DNA of 64,000 nt from Cymodocea nodosa. Taxonomy: Eukaryota > Streptophyta > Magnoliopsida > Alismatales > Cymodoceaceae. Shown in pieces: positions 1 through 11,949 of the stretch. A model generated the notes under the pieces. The model had not been told where the DNA came from. It searched no databases and worked only from the letters and a program-made list of their open reading frames with translations. The DNA is taken from contig JAZBRI010000011.1 in NCBI GenBank assembly GCA_036874045.1, positions 9,229,501-9,293,500 of the forward strand. The letters run 5' to 3'. Every line of letters starts with the position of its first letter. Positions within the stretch are counted from its first letter, which is position 1. Position numbers and translations under genes: made by a program.

Positions 1-2872
1 CTATATATTTCTAAAAGAAAAACAAACATGTCTAATCATTATTGCTTTAGATTTAAAAGAGGATCAAATTTCTAAATTAAAAGATGTAGTAAAAACTTAT
101 AAAGAAGCAATAAGATGAACTATGACTGATATGAAAGGGTTAAGTGCAATTATATGCTGTTACCACATATATTTAGAAGAGAATGTTAAACCTATTAGAA
201 TTCCTAAGAGGAGATTAAATCCAAACCTTAAAGAAATAGTTAGGAAGGAAATAGTGAAATGGTTAGATAATGATATAATTTATCTGATTTTTGATAGCTC
301 ATGGGTTAGTCCAATCCATGTAGTTCCCAAGAAATCAAGATTAACAGTTATTAGGAATGAAAGTCAGGACTTGATACCTACTAGAATTTAATCAGGTTGG
401 AGAGTGTGTATAGACTATAGAAAGCTGAATGCTATGACTAGGAAAGATCATTTTCCTTTACCTTTTATAGATCAAATGCTAGAGAAATTAGTAGGGAAAG
501 AATATTTTTGTTACCTAGACGGGTATTCAGGATATAACCAAGTGCTAGTAGCATTAGAGGATCAAGAGAAAACAATTTTCACATGTCCTAATGGAACTTA
601 TACTTTTAAGAGGATGTCATTCGGATTATGTAATGCATCAACTACCTTTCAAAGGTGTGTGCAGGGCATATTCACTAGAATGATTGAAGATTTTAAAAAA
701 ATATTTATGGATGATTTTACTGTATATGGAACTTCATATGAAGTGTGTTTAAACAATTTAGACCAAGTATTAAAACACTATGTGGAAAAAAACCTGGTTT
801 TAAATTAGGAAAAATGTCACTTCATGGTTAAACAAGGAATAGTCTTAGGACATGTTGTTTCAAAGAAAGGGCTGGAAGTAGATAAAGCTAAAATAGAAGT
901 AATTTCTAAGCTACTAGAATCTAAATCAGTAAAAGATATTAGATTATTTCTAGGACATGCTGGATTTTATAGAAGATTCATTAAAGATTTTAGCAAAATA
1001 GTTAGACCTTTAACTAATCTATTAAAAGATGTCCCATTTAACTTTGATAAAAATTGCAAAGAAGCATTTTTCAAGCTTAAAACTAGCTTAATTTTAACTC
1101 CTATAATACAAGCACTTGATTGGAGCCATCCATTTGAATTAATGTGCGATGCATCTGATTTTGCTGTAGGAGCAGTGTTGGGACAAAAGATAGAAAAATC
1201 CCCTAAAGTGATTCATTATGCAAGCAAAACTTTAAATGATGCTCAAGTTAATTATACAACTACTAAAAAAGAACTATTAGCTGTTGTGTTTGCCTTAGAG
1301 AAGTTTAGATCATATCTGATTGGAACTAAAGTGATAGTATACACGAATCATTCGGCTTTAAAACACCTAATAGCAAAGAAAGAGACTAAACCTAGATTGA
1401 TCCGATGGATACTATTATTGCAAGAATTTGATCTAGAAATTAAAGATAAAAAAGGTTGTGAGAATGTAGTAGCAGATCATTTATCAAGATTACAAATAGA
1501 AAAATCAAATATTGAAATTAAGGATAATTTTCTTGATGAACAATTAATGACCATAAACACAATGCCTTGGTATGCAGACATAGTTAATTACTTAATTACT
1601 GGTTTAACACCTAAAGATTGGAATAGACAGGATAAGAAATTGTTCTTTTCAAGAGTAAAATATTACTATTGGGAAGACCCATACTTATTTAAGAAATGTT
1701 TTGATCTGGTTTTAAGGAGGTGTGTTCTAGAAACTGAATATGAGAGCATATTGTCTTTCTGCCATGACCAAGCATGTGGAGGACATTTTGGTTCAGGAAA
1801 AACTATTGCTAAAATTCTACAATGTAGATTCTATTGGCTAACACTATTCAGAGATGCTCATAAATATTGCTTAAGTTGTTTAAGATGTCAACAAATAGGA
1901 AAGATATCAAAGAAGAATATGATGCCTTTGAATCTTATTGTTGAAGTGGAAATCTTTGATGTGTGGGGAATAAATTTTATGGGTTTATTTCCTATGTCTA
2001 ATCAATTTAATTATATATTGTGAGGGGTGGATTATGTATCTAAATGGATAGAAGCTATTCCTACAAAAACTAATGACAACAAAGTGGTAATACATTTTAT
2101 AAGAACTAATATAATTGCTAGATTTGGAATACCTAAAGCTATTATTAGTGATAGAGGAACTCATTTCTGTAATAGAAGTTTTGAAGCCTTAATGAAGAAA
2201 TATGGAGTAAACCACAAAATTGCAACATCATATCATCCGCAAACAAGTGAACAAGTAGAAAGTGCAAACAAACAAATTAAGTTAATCTTAGAAAAAGTAG
2301 TAAATCCTACTAGAACAGATTGGGCTAATAGATTAATAGATGCACTTTAGGCTTATAAAACTACTTATAAGACAAGCTTAGGTATGACACCTTTTAGACT
2401 AATATATGGAAAAAGTTACCATTTACTAGTTGAAATTGAACATACAGCTTATTGAGCATTAAAAACTTTGAACACCAATTTAAATCAAGCTGTTAAAAAA
2501 AGAAAAATGCAACTGATTAAATTAGAAGAATTTAGGAATGAAGCTTATTCGAAAATTGTAAATGAAAAAGAGAAAATGAAGTTTTGGCATGAGAAGAAAA
2601 TTATTCTAAAAACGTTTGAAATAGGACAAGAAGTATATCTTTATATTACTAAACTTTATAACCATCTAAGAAAATTGAGATCTAGATGGGTAGGACCTTA
2701 CATAATTCGAAATATTTATTCCTATGGAGCTATTGAAATTGAAAATCCTAAAAATCAAAATATATTTAAAGTAAATGGACAAAGACTTAGACCTATTCTG
2801 AAATTTCCAAAAAGTTCCTTTGGAATTATAGAAGAAGTAAAAGTAGAGGACTACTCGAGCTTTACTAAGTAA
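1..2872 (+). pseudogene. pol: pol of copy L: reverse transcriptase, RNase H, integrase (dead)
   Basis: One forward frame runs from the window edge to 2872. It encodes the Athila-type RT with a WRVCIDYRKLNA stretch near 400 and an intact FMDDF catalytic box at 704-718. RNase H follows ([17 protein letters not shown] near 1135). The integrase HHCC zinc region is near 1760-1905, its core contains ISDRGTH and SYHPQTS, and the tail ends GPYII...NGQRLRPIL. In a living element this polyprotein copies the RNA to DNA and inserts it in the nucleus. The frame is broken only by nonsense codons, no frameshift: TGA at 116, TAA at 389, TAG at 806, TGA at 2021, TAG at 2348 and TGA at 2453. By comparison with copy R four of these replace Trp and one replaces Gln. 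The protease lies beyond the left edge. Confidence 0.93.
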
Positions 2873-2920
2873 GAAATAGATATATGTTTGTTGTGTTTAA
2901 AAAAAAAAACTATTTTAAAT

Positions 2921-3220
2921 ATAATCACGGTTCAACCGAAAGAAATTATTGGTTTCACCGAAACATATATTAAAAGAAAAAATATTGTTACGGTCGCACT
3001 GAAAGGATCCATCGGTTTGATCGAAACTTGAAAATATAAAAATATATATTATATTAAGTAAAAATGTCGATTTTATCGAAGCATAGTATTGATTCAACTA
3101 GTAGGAAAAAAAAAAGGTATTTAATTTTGGTTCAATCGAGCAAATATAATGGTTTGATTGAAATTTTAAATTGTTGAAAAATTAAGAGTCGTTTAGACTA
3201 GAAATTCTTCAATCTTGACC
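2921..3220. repeat. Array of CGGTT...AACCGAAA short inverted repeats, pol-ORFx spacer of copy L
   Basis: Spacer after pol. Variants of CGGTTYRACCGAAA recur about every 35-50 bases (near 2928, 2950, 2991, 3017, 3070, 3128, 3152, 3222). Each unit is nearly self-complementary. The array is in the same place in copy M (39155-39480) and copy R (57230-57575), so it is an inherited part of the element. Its function is unknown; RNA hairpins or protein-binding sites are both possible. Confidence 0.7.
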
Positions 3221-3274
3221 GAATTAAAAATAATTATTATAAGTATTTTTATTAGTTATAACTTTACAAGAAGT

Positions 3275-3425
3275 CCATTAAGTTATGCTTAACTCAATGA
3301 ACTTACTCCATTGAGTCTTGGATAAGTTAACGAACTTACTCTGTTGAGTTAACTATAACTCAACGGAGTGTTGTAGTTAAGTCCATGGACTTAGTCTGTG
3401 GAGTTAACCGTAATTCCACGAAGAA
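3275..3425. repeat. TAACTCAACG...CGTTGAGTTA hairpin cluster, copy L upstream of ORFx
   Basis: Repeated arms of the type AACTCAACG and CGTTGAGTTA (with ACTCCACG variants) lie in opposite orientation and can pair over short loops. The cluster sits between the CGGTT array and the TATA box of ORFx. The same motif occurs in nearly every other spacer of this family, in its LTR, and in the leader of the non-coding element at 6790-14083. Confidence 0.7.
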
Positions 3426-3489
3426 GTAAGTGAGATAGCGAGAGTTTGCATGGGAAAATGACCCGATTACCCACCAAAAACATAGGGCT

Positions 3490-3499
3490 TATTTATACT
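3490..3499 (+). promoter_or_regulatory. Candidate TATA box of ORFx, copy L
   Basis: TATTTATACT lies in the conserved context GGGCTTATTTATACTAAA, roughly 100 bases before the ORFx start in the uninterrupted element. The context is preserved in copy M (39733-39741) and in copy R on the minus strand (56961-56970), while bases around it vary. This suggests ORFx had its own promoter. Seen: the conserved motif and position. Inferred: promoter activity. Confidence 0.5.
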
Positions 3500-3602
3500 A
3501 AAACTTAGGATTTGGGGACATTATCTGCAGAATCATTTAGAACTTAGAACAGTAGAAGGTAGAGTGATTCCATTTCGTTTTGTCACACCATGAAGACAAG
3601 AT

Positions 3603-5040
3603 TGTTAGGACCCTTGTATTTTGATAATGCAAAAACCTGTGTGAGGAAATAAATTGTATTTCACAAATTAGATAGTATAGCAAAAGAGTAGAAGGTAGAT
3701 AAGTTGATTCAGATAGTTTAGAATTTGCTGCAAGAGATAAAGAAGAAATCAAAAGGTTACCAAGCTTAACTATTCGAAAGAGATAAATTTTTGGTGAGTT
3801 ACCAGACTTAAGTATCCGATGAGTCAGCTTTAAGCACCAAAATCACCATCAGACGATTAGAAAATTAACTATCCAAAATTACAAGGCCTTTAGAGGGTTT
3901 AAAGATAGTTGGCTGAATGATCAGAGAGTTAAGGCACTAACTATTTGGAAGCTCAAGGAAAATCAAAAAGTTAGGAAGGCTAACTATCTAAAACTTAAGT
4001 CATTGAATTCCCCACGTGTAGAAATCTAGAACAGAAGCTTAAAAGGATTTTTCAAAGGGTTAGAAAGTTAACTATCTGAAAAACATGAGGTTTCGAAAGG
4101 TTACAAACTTAACTATTCGAAACTTAAGTCACTCTATTTTGCACGTGCAAAAATAAGAAGAAAGCAGTCAAAAGCTTAAAAGAGGATTCAGAAGGTTACT
4201 GTAGCTAACTATCCAAAAGTTGAAGAATTTCGGTAAGTTAATATCCATAACCATCTGAACTTAAGATTCTTCACGTGTGTAACTTAAAATCCCACGTGAC
4301 ACAAACAAAAGGACTTAAGTGGATTTTCGGTGCGTTACAGCTGTTCTTGAAAGAGTTCACAGCTAACCATCCGAAAATCAAAGGGAATTAGAAGGTTACA
4401 TATTGGATAGTATACAGAATAGTAACTTACTATTTTTGGGACTGAATACATAGCAAGTACAATAGAAAACATCCGTTAGAAGTAAATATGATCGTTATAC
4501 CTCTTGGTATAAATATGAGAAGTATAGGGAAGATTATGTGAATGATTATCATATACTGTGAACTACTCGCAAATTCTAGATATACTCTCAAGTTTGCAAA
4601 ATATAGGAATACTCTCAAAGTTCACTGCAGTACAAAAGCTGCCTACGCTCAAACTCTGCTTCAAAGTTTAAAGTGTTGGTTTGTGAGTTTCTACCTAAAA
4701 ACTCTCTGTTGGTTAAGAGCTTGTACATGAAAGCTTGAAGAAAGGTTAGTTGCTGAGCTTCAACCTAAAAGCTCAAGTGTTGGTTCTTGCTTCAACCTGA
4801 AAGCAAATGTTGTAAGTATTTACATACTTAGTAAAGCCCAAGTGAATCTTGGGGGTGGACTAGCTGAGTTGGTGAACCACCTAAAAATTGTCATGTGTTC
4901 CTTTTTATTTACTTTTTTGCATCCATTTAAATTAATTCAACTCATTAATAATTTGAATCAACCGATTAAGGAAAAAGGAAGTTAAAATTTACACACTCAC
5001 ACCATTCACCCCCCCTTTAGTGAGCCTATCGATCCTAACA
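3603..5040 (+). mobile_element. Solo LTR of copia family A, target duplication AAGAT
   Basis: The LTR begins TGTTAGGACC, ends CCTAACA, and is flanked by AAGAT at 3598-3602 and 5041-5045, so it is an intact solo LTR left by recombination between two LTRs. It belongs with the LTRs at 25711-27349 and 31725-33365: the same start (TTTTGATAATGCAAAAA), the same internal repeats pairing GAGAGTTA with AACTATCCGAA, CACGTG boxes (near 4013, 4143, 4273, 4294), a TATA box (TATAAATATG, 4508-4517) and the CACCCCCCC end typical of copia LTRs. The target is the ORFx start: the right-hand duplication supplies part of the ATG, so the ORF survives but its leader is separated by 1.4 kb. Confidence 0.93.
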
Positions 5041-5043
5041 AAG

Positions 5044-5571
5044 ATGACGCTAGAATTTTGGGAAGCAGTTGACACTACAAGATTTCTCAAAGAGTTAGAG
5101 GAATGACATATAAGACAAAAGATCAAGAACACGACGTGGGAGAAAGAACTAGAAAAGGTAGAATTTGATATTTTCTACTAGAGAAAAATTTTGGTAGATT
5201 TAGATATTAGAATACCTCAAATAGTAGAAATGAGAATTAAAGTAGCAACAAAAGTAGTTGTAAATAGAGAAAGAAAAATTAGAGCAAATAATGAGGTTGC
5301 CCTAGTGTTAATCCGACACAAGTCACAATTGTGGTTTGTAAGACATATTGTTGGACATGCCTGGTGGGAAATCTAGGAGCAACAAAGGAAAGCAGTGGAA
5401 GAACCTACAATAGAAATGCCAACTGCAGTAGCAGAACAAGCAGGACCTTTAGTTCCATTAATAGAACAATTACCACGAGTAACATTTGCTTAACCGAGAA
5501 CTGAAGAAGAAGACAAGGAGTTTGCTAGCTTAGTCAAAGCAGCAAAAGACCAAGGAGATAATGAAGAAATG
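5044..5571 (+). pseudogene. ORFx of copy L, N-terminal part
   Basis: The start ATG at 5044 is chosen because ATGAC(A/G)C followed by a GAxTTxTGG-like stretch is conserved at 39844 (copy M) and 56858 (copy R). The product begins MTLEFWEAVD and continues with a charged, probably helical segment (RIPQIVEMRIKVATKVVVNR) and an acidic Glu/Gln-rich stretch. In-frame stops include a TGA near 5104, TAG near 5178, TAG at 5374 and TAA near 5491, mostly at Gln or Trp codons. The frame is then cut at 5571 by a solo copia LTR and resumes at 14096. No enzymatic motif is visible here. The family identity comes from the C-terminal half. Confidence 0.7.
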
Positions 5572-6789
5572 TGTAGGATTGTTGTATCACAAAAGGAGGG
5601 GTGAATTTTGTCATTAGTAATTAAATTACCAGTAGATAAAACAAGAGCACAAAACACTTGTAAATAAAATTCTATTCTTTATAAACTTTAAAGATAGAAT
5701 TTACAATATCTTTTCAGCTCAATTCTCTTCTTGACGGTTTTGATACAGTAATGTTTGATATACAATTCAAATAGAAAAATAAAGTCCTTATTCAAAACTA
5801 ATTTCGAATTATATAAAACCTGATCTTTATACACACAGCTCCTTTCCTTCTTTTTGCTTAGCTTCTATATCTCTTCTTCTCCAATTGTCGAATTTCTAGA
5901 CTTCTTGCGTTTGCAGCTCTTTTTCTGAAATTGTTTGGAATTTCAAACTTCTTTTGATGTTGAAGAACTTTTCTGAATATGAATATTCAAACTTAACTTT
6001 TCAATTAGGGATCTAGATTGAATATTTAGACTTGGTTTTTGAGATTGGGATTCTTTTTGTAATGTAGCTTGTATTTGTAGTCGAACTCTGACTTCACGTT
6101 TAGCATGTTCATCCACTTAATCCACAATCCATAATCCACATACTAATTTTTTTCTTTAATCCAAATTACTATCTTTTGAATTTCCAGTTTCTCCACTATC
6201 ATTTTGAATTTCCATGATCTCCACTCATAGATTCACCGAAACTTTATCTTCTTGGAGATTTGTAGAATATCTTCTAAGTCTTCATTTTAGTCGAACACTT
6301 ATCCTTTAAGTCTTGTAAAAACTCGAACACTTATCTATAACTCTTCGAGTTTTTGCACCTACAAAACACGTGACTGAACATAGCAAACTTATCTGTTCGT
6401 TAGTCATTTTATAAAACTCGAACAGTAATCTATCCATGCGTATAAAAACTCAAACAATTATCTAACTCTTCGATTTTCATTACCAAACGCACATGGAAAA
6501 CACGTGACAACTTAAAACAAAAAAACACACATGTAGATAACTTAACTATATGAGTTTTTAACATAACTATTCGACAAAAATAAAACGTTAACTATCCAAA
6601 TGTTTAACTATCAAAAATCTAACTATTCGAAAACTTTAACTATCTGAAAACTTTAACTATCTGAAATAAAAATGAAACTTTCTGATAACCTGTTAACATT
6701 TAATTACGTGACAATTATACTTAGAGAATATTATTTAGACTTATTTAAAAACTTTAATAAAGCATATATCATCAAAACAAAATTCCTAA

Positions 6790-8927
6790 TGTAAAGTATC
6801 AATTTGTGCATTTTATATATGTTAATTCATGCATGTTAAGGATTATAAGTCATCATGATATATGCTCTTATAAAGGATTACATGAAAATCATATTTTTAG
6901 ACATATGCATGAATTAGGGATTAAATAGTTGATAATGTATAAATTTACCCTTTATCAATTAAACACCTAGTCAATAGCCCTTGTATTAGACATAATTCTT
7001 ATAATTCTTCAATGTATGACTTTATATACATTGTATGATTGCCAAATCACTTAAATATGATGTTAAACTAAAGAACATTAAGTAATTCATGTATGTACAT
7101 GTGAAAAAGTTGTAGACCAAAACCTTCCTAATTTGGCAACTTTCCATATATGGCAACTCATGCATGCATGTATACTATATTTGCATCATATGATTTATAT
7201 TCAATGTATATGTGCATCCAACTTGGTTTTGAGTTTTATAGGTCAATAAATCATGAAATCAAGGTGAATTAAAGAGGAAAAAACGTGGGCCATTGGATGC
7301 AACTTATTGGAGCCCAAGCAACAAAAGCCTAGAGTATTTAAAGTATTTGACCACTCAATTCTAGGCTATCTCCTCCTCTTCCACCACATTGCAGCCGGTG
7401 GTTCCAGCCATTCCAACATCTTCATCCGGAAAGTCCCATCTTTCCCTTGATCTTGAACAAGCTCCCTTCAAGAATGGTGAGCTTTGGCGTCTTCCACTCC
7501 TCCTAGAAGACACATTCTCTTCAATTCAGATGGCCATACGTTAGGATCTCCTTGGGCGTTCATCTTGGTGGATTGGGAGGCTCGTGTGACTAACTTGGAG
7601 TGGAGCAAAAGGTTAGGATCTTCAGGGTTGAGTCATCGGAAGCATCATTCTTAGATGTAGAAGCCAAAGTTGTGGGTCTTGGAGGCAAGATCTTGAGGAC
7701 GTACACCACTCTTCTTCAAGGCAACCTTAGAAGCTTCACTTGGAAGTGCTATAGGTGGTGACAACCCTGTAGAGCATCGATTTCAAGGACTTTGGAGAGT
7801 TATTGCTTGAAGAAACGTGGAGGATTAAAAGGTATGATGGAAAGGAGAGATCCTCATACTAGTTTTCATGTTTTACAATTTTATATGTATGAGTATAGTT
7901 TGAGTATGTGGAAGGACGAAATTCTATGCATAAATCTTTGTTTCAAATGTTCTATATTAAAGATCACATACTATTTTGATGTTAATTGATATTAGGATTG
8001 AGTTCATATTATATGTTTAGTGTGAATGAATGTGATGATGTGAATTGTGAAGGCAGTTTTCCGTTCTTAGATGGCCAGATTGTTAGTAGTTTTTATTCGA
8101 ATTATATCTACTTGTTCATCATCTATAAATTCCGTTTTTTTGTTTCCTTTTGTAAGTATAATGAATGTAGAATATGTTTACAAAGTTTTAGAATTTTTTA
8201 GAATGTTTTCCGAAGATCTTCGATTTTATTTTGTGAAGGTATCAGCGGTTTTGAGTCTTTGTCGAGTGCTAATTTTGAGCTCGACGCCTGTGCTGTGCTT
8301 GCATCGTGTATTTTGTGGAATTCAGTTCTGTAAATTTTCCTTGTTAGTGTAACGGATCTATTTCAAGGCGCGCTTATTTCGTAGCATTTCATGAAGATTT
8401 GACGAAGATATGATTTTTGCACCGAAGGTGCGTTTTTGGAAAGTTTCCATAACCGTCTGCGCCCCTTTCTTAAATAAGATATTGCCATCGTTTTAATTTG
8501 TGTTAATCCACGAAATCACTACCATTTGAAAGATATTCTGAGGATCTTTCCAACCGTTATTTATTCTGGATTTTTAAATGTTCAAGTTGGAAGTTATTGG
8601 AGTTAAAAGTCGAGCATAAATTCTATGATTTCCGGATTAATACTCATTGATTTCTTTAATATCTTATCATAACTAATTGGGTTTTGGAGTAATCTTATAA
8701 ATCTTAATTGTGTTACGAAATTTGTATATTAATATTAAGTAATTATGAATTAGTTTAATGTGAATATTTAATCAGATAATTATTTTAATAAAATTATTTA
8801 AGACAAACTCCTTGTGGATTCGACCCGTACTTGCACATGCTTATTACAATGGGCACCATGCGCTTGCGGTTATAAATGTAAAATTTACACTTTTGCCATT
8901 AATTTAACAACACATAAAAGCGTTACA
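6790..8927 (+). repeat. 5' LTR of the LARD-like element
   Basis: Begins TGTAAAG and ends GTTACA. It is nearly identical to 11950-14083. The 3' end has the CTCCTTGTGGATTCGACCC block followed by GCTTGCGGTTATAAATG, a pattern also present in diverged form at the end of the Athila-like LTR (about 23020-23080). Short ORFs inside it recur in the other LTR only because the sequence is duplicated. Confidence 0.93.
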
Positions 8928-8933
8928 AGTTTT

Positions 8934-8951
8934 TGGCACCGTTGCCGAAGA
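8934..8951 (+). other. Primer binding site, tRNA-Asp type
   Basis: TGGCACCGTTGCCGAAGA lies six bases after the 5' LTR end. It matches the complement of the 3' end of plant tRNA-Asp (TGGCGCCGTTGCCGGGG) except for three changes. This primer site is characteristic of Athila/Calypso elements and is the start point for minus-strand DNA synthesis. Confidence 0.88.
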
Positions 8952-11928
8952 GTTTTGGTGCTTTAAAATGATTTATTAGATGATTTGCAAGATTTAATAT
9001 CCTTTAAATTGTTTTTTTGTTTTCTTGTTGAGATTGTTATTTTTCTTTGTTTGTTTGCAAAGAAATGGATACATGGATTGACCGTTCTATGTATTCAATT
9101 CTTTGTTATCTGAATTGCTTGTTACATGTTTAATTCAAGTTTATGATTTGGTAACAAGTAGCTTAATGGAGTAATGATAATCTTTGTGTATAAATTATTA
9201 AGACAGAATATGTCTGCCTGGAAATTTAAATTTTTTGATGTGCACGAGATTAGAACTCATTTTTATGATATTTTTCCTGAAATACTTGGTTTCTGAGATT
9301 TTGTTTGAGTACTTATGCATAAAATTCTGAATTATATGTTAAAAGATAAAAATCTTAGAAGACAGGGATATTCTGTAGATTTCTGAACAGTTTTCTTCTG
9401 ATGATTTTTTGAAAAAAATCTATATATTTGAGTATTAAAAATTTAATTTAGTAATTTTTTTCAGAAACTAGAGGAAATTATCTTTCCAACAAATATTTAC
9501 ATGTATCATTTTGATTTATGTAAATTTCTATGTGATTTTTCTAAATTAAGGAGGTAAGTTGTTAATTTTGGGTTAAACAACTCATTGAGTTAGATAACTC
9601 AACGAGTTGTCACTATCTAGAACTCATTAACTTAACGAGTTGGTCCTTCATAGAACTCGTTTAGTTAGCTAACTCAACGAGTTACTCTATCTAATTTTTT
9701 GGTGTAGAACAGTTTTATCATGTACTCTTATATTTGAAACTGCAATTATATGTTTGAATAAAAATTATTTTTGAAAATTTTCTATGAAACGACAGTAGTT
9801 TATCTTTCAAACAATGTATTATATGTTATATTTGTATTTGTATACATTTCTGGAGAATTTTTCTAAAATGACATGTTCTGTAGATTACAAATTCTGAGTT
9901 ATCTTAGTTTCACATGATTTTGACAATACTTCAGTTTTGGCAATTTTTGTCTCTGATTTTTCTTAGAAACTAGAAGTAATTACCTTTTAGACGAATATTT
10001 ATTTGTGAATTTCTAAGTTGTATGAATTTATGTAGAAAATCTTGAAGTTATAGTAGCACAGTTTAATTTCTGAAATCTTGTGTGTGCTTGTTATATTTAA
10101 AACTTTGGATGAAGTTGATTTTTTGTTGATAAAATACATTGTGTTTTGATGCTGATCATAATGGCATGAATGTAGATCATGTGATTGAATGAGTTAAGGA
10201 AAATTAGGCCTTAAGTTGAATTAAAAATGATTACTTTCAATTCTTTTATTACAAATTGCTAGTATTACTAAAGACTTAAGTGCTTGAATTAATTATGTTT
10301 GCTCATTTAATCAATTTTGCATGTCATTATGGATAAAAAGTCATAGTAATAATAATAGTAATAAAATAAAAAATTATTATTATTATTAAAAAAAATAATT
10401 TAAAAAATAATTATTATAAAAAAAAATTTAATTTTGTTGTTTGTGTGCTTTATATATATTTTCTTTTCTGTTTTGATATGTTTATTAGTTTTGTAGTTGA
10501 GTCTTTTCTTCGTCAAGCAAGGTACGCACTCTTAATCCTATTACTATATGATGCATTTGAATGATACTTATATTAAGCATTATTTCTTTAGCATACTACT
10601 CAATCTTCATTGTATGTTTTAGGAATAATACAATATAAATTTACACATGTGCATATGGATTACATGCTAAGTATGGGGGTGTAATCTATCCTTGCTTGTC
10701 ATAGTTTGTTTCTTTTATTTTTGTCGTCTTCATGCTTTTTATCTTATTGCCTAAATACTTTCTTTTACATTGGGGACAATGCAAGATTTAGGTATGGGGG
10801 GGAGGCATTTGACGACAGTTTTTTTTCGATTTTGTGTTTTTTCTTGTTTATTTTGTTTTATAAATGCTCATAGGCCCTAATGGATAGAGTTGTTTTAGGT
10901 ATAATTGAGACCTAAAAGTGAATCCTTTAGGAAAGAAACCTTAAACCTTAAGGGGAGGAGAAGAATAAAATTCAAAACCATCCATATTTTTGAGTTTATA
11001 TATAGTATTGCAGTTACATGAGGCATTGACTAGGAAGGAGCCACTCCTCTTGAAGGGAAACTTAGGTAAAAACTTAGGAATATACCTTGGGGTTGTCCTA
11101 TGAGAAGGTTAGAATAAAAGGGCTAAGGTAAAATTGTCCATTCCTACACAATGATGTGGGAGGCACTCTTAAGGGTAGAGGGCTAGGGAGAGAGAAAAAA
11201 AAAAAAAAAAAAAAAAGAAAAAAGAAAAGAAAAAGTAGAAGAGAGATTGATTACTTGTTCTTACAAAAGCTACTGAGTAACCGGTCAACTTTCCCCTAAG
11301 TAAGGGATTGTGGTCGCATAAAAAGGTGCTGGAGTAGGAGGTAATAAAAAAGAAAAAAAAATGAAATAAAAAGAGAGTCAAAATAAAAGGATAATGGACT
11401 CAAGGATAGACCTTTGGGATTACCTAGGTAACTTGGAGGGAGTTGAGTAGGTTATTTCTAAGTCTTGGCCAATTTCACATACACCTATTTATATAGTACT
11501 TTACTTTCTTAGGATGGAAATTGAATGATTATTTGAATCCAATCTAGAAAGGTGAGAGGTGATTGAATAAACGTGAAGCTAATAGGTCAAGACTACTTAA
11601 GAGCAACTTTATCCATGTTTAGGAAACCAAGAGCATATTTTTGTTGTTTTCATCTTTTAATTGTGTTGTTTTATGTTATGTTTTGGATTTTGTGAGTATA
11701 TCCGCTGAAAACCCTCTGGAGACACAACTCCACCACTAGGGTGACCTAGGGGTTTAAAGGCTTGCTACACATGCTAAGTGTAGTCGTGATCCCTACGAAA
11801 GTGGCCTAGGTTAGTTTTATTTTTGTTATTTATTTCTTAGTTCGTTTGTTTTTGGTTTTTATTGAATGTGCTTTTATATGGGCTTTGTGTTATCATTGTT
11901 TAGTTTTAGTCCTTTGGTAAGGGACTAG
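8952..11928 (+). other. Internal non-coding region of the LARD-like element
   Basis: No reading frame resembles gag, protease, RT or integrase. Three things stand out. A leader cluster of AACTCAACGAGTT hairpins at 9575-9685 matches the hairpins of the autonomous family. A conserved block at 10764-10803 (CATTGGGGACAATGC, then TATGGGGGGG) is typical of the 3' noncoding part of Athila-like elements. A segment at about 11250-11345 (GAGTAACCGGTCAACTTTCC, then GGATTGTGGTC) has a diverged minus-strand counterpart at 52010-52110 within the copia B element. There is also an A-rich tract at 11189-11240. Otherwise the sequence is AT-rich with no recognisable gene. Confidence 0.75.
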
Positions 11929-11949
11929 CAAAGACTAGGTATGGGGGTG
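11929..11949 (+). other. Polypurine tract of the LARD-like element
   Basis: AGCAAAGACTAGGTATGGGGGTG ends directly at the 3' LTR start (11950). This is the expected primer for plus-strand DNA. The same GACTAG...TATGGGGG wording precedes the 3' LTR of copy L at 21330-21356. Confidence 0.75.

Noticed and set aside
8821-8880. GTGGATTCGACCC stretch considered as part of a tRNA gene
   Set aside because: It resembles a T-arm, but no acceptor or anticodon arms surround it. The block is a standard feature at the end of Athila-type LTRs.
11169-11381. Minus-strand ORF of 70 codons, Phe-rich
   Set aside because: It is the translation of an A-rich tract in the non-coding interior of the LARD-like element.
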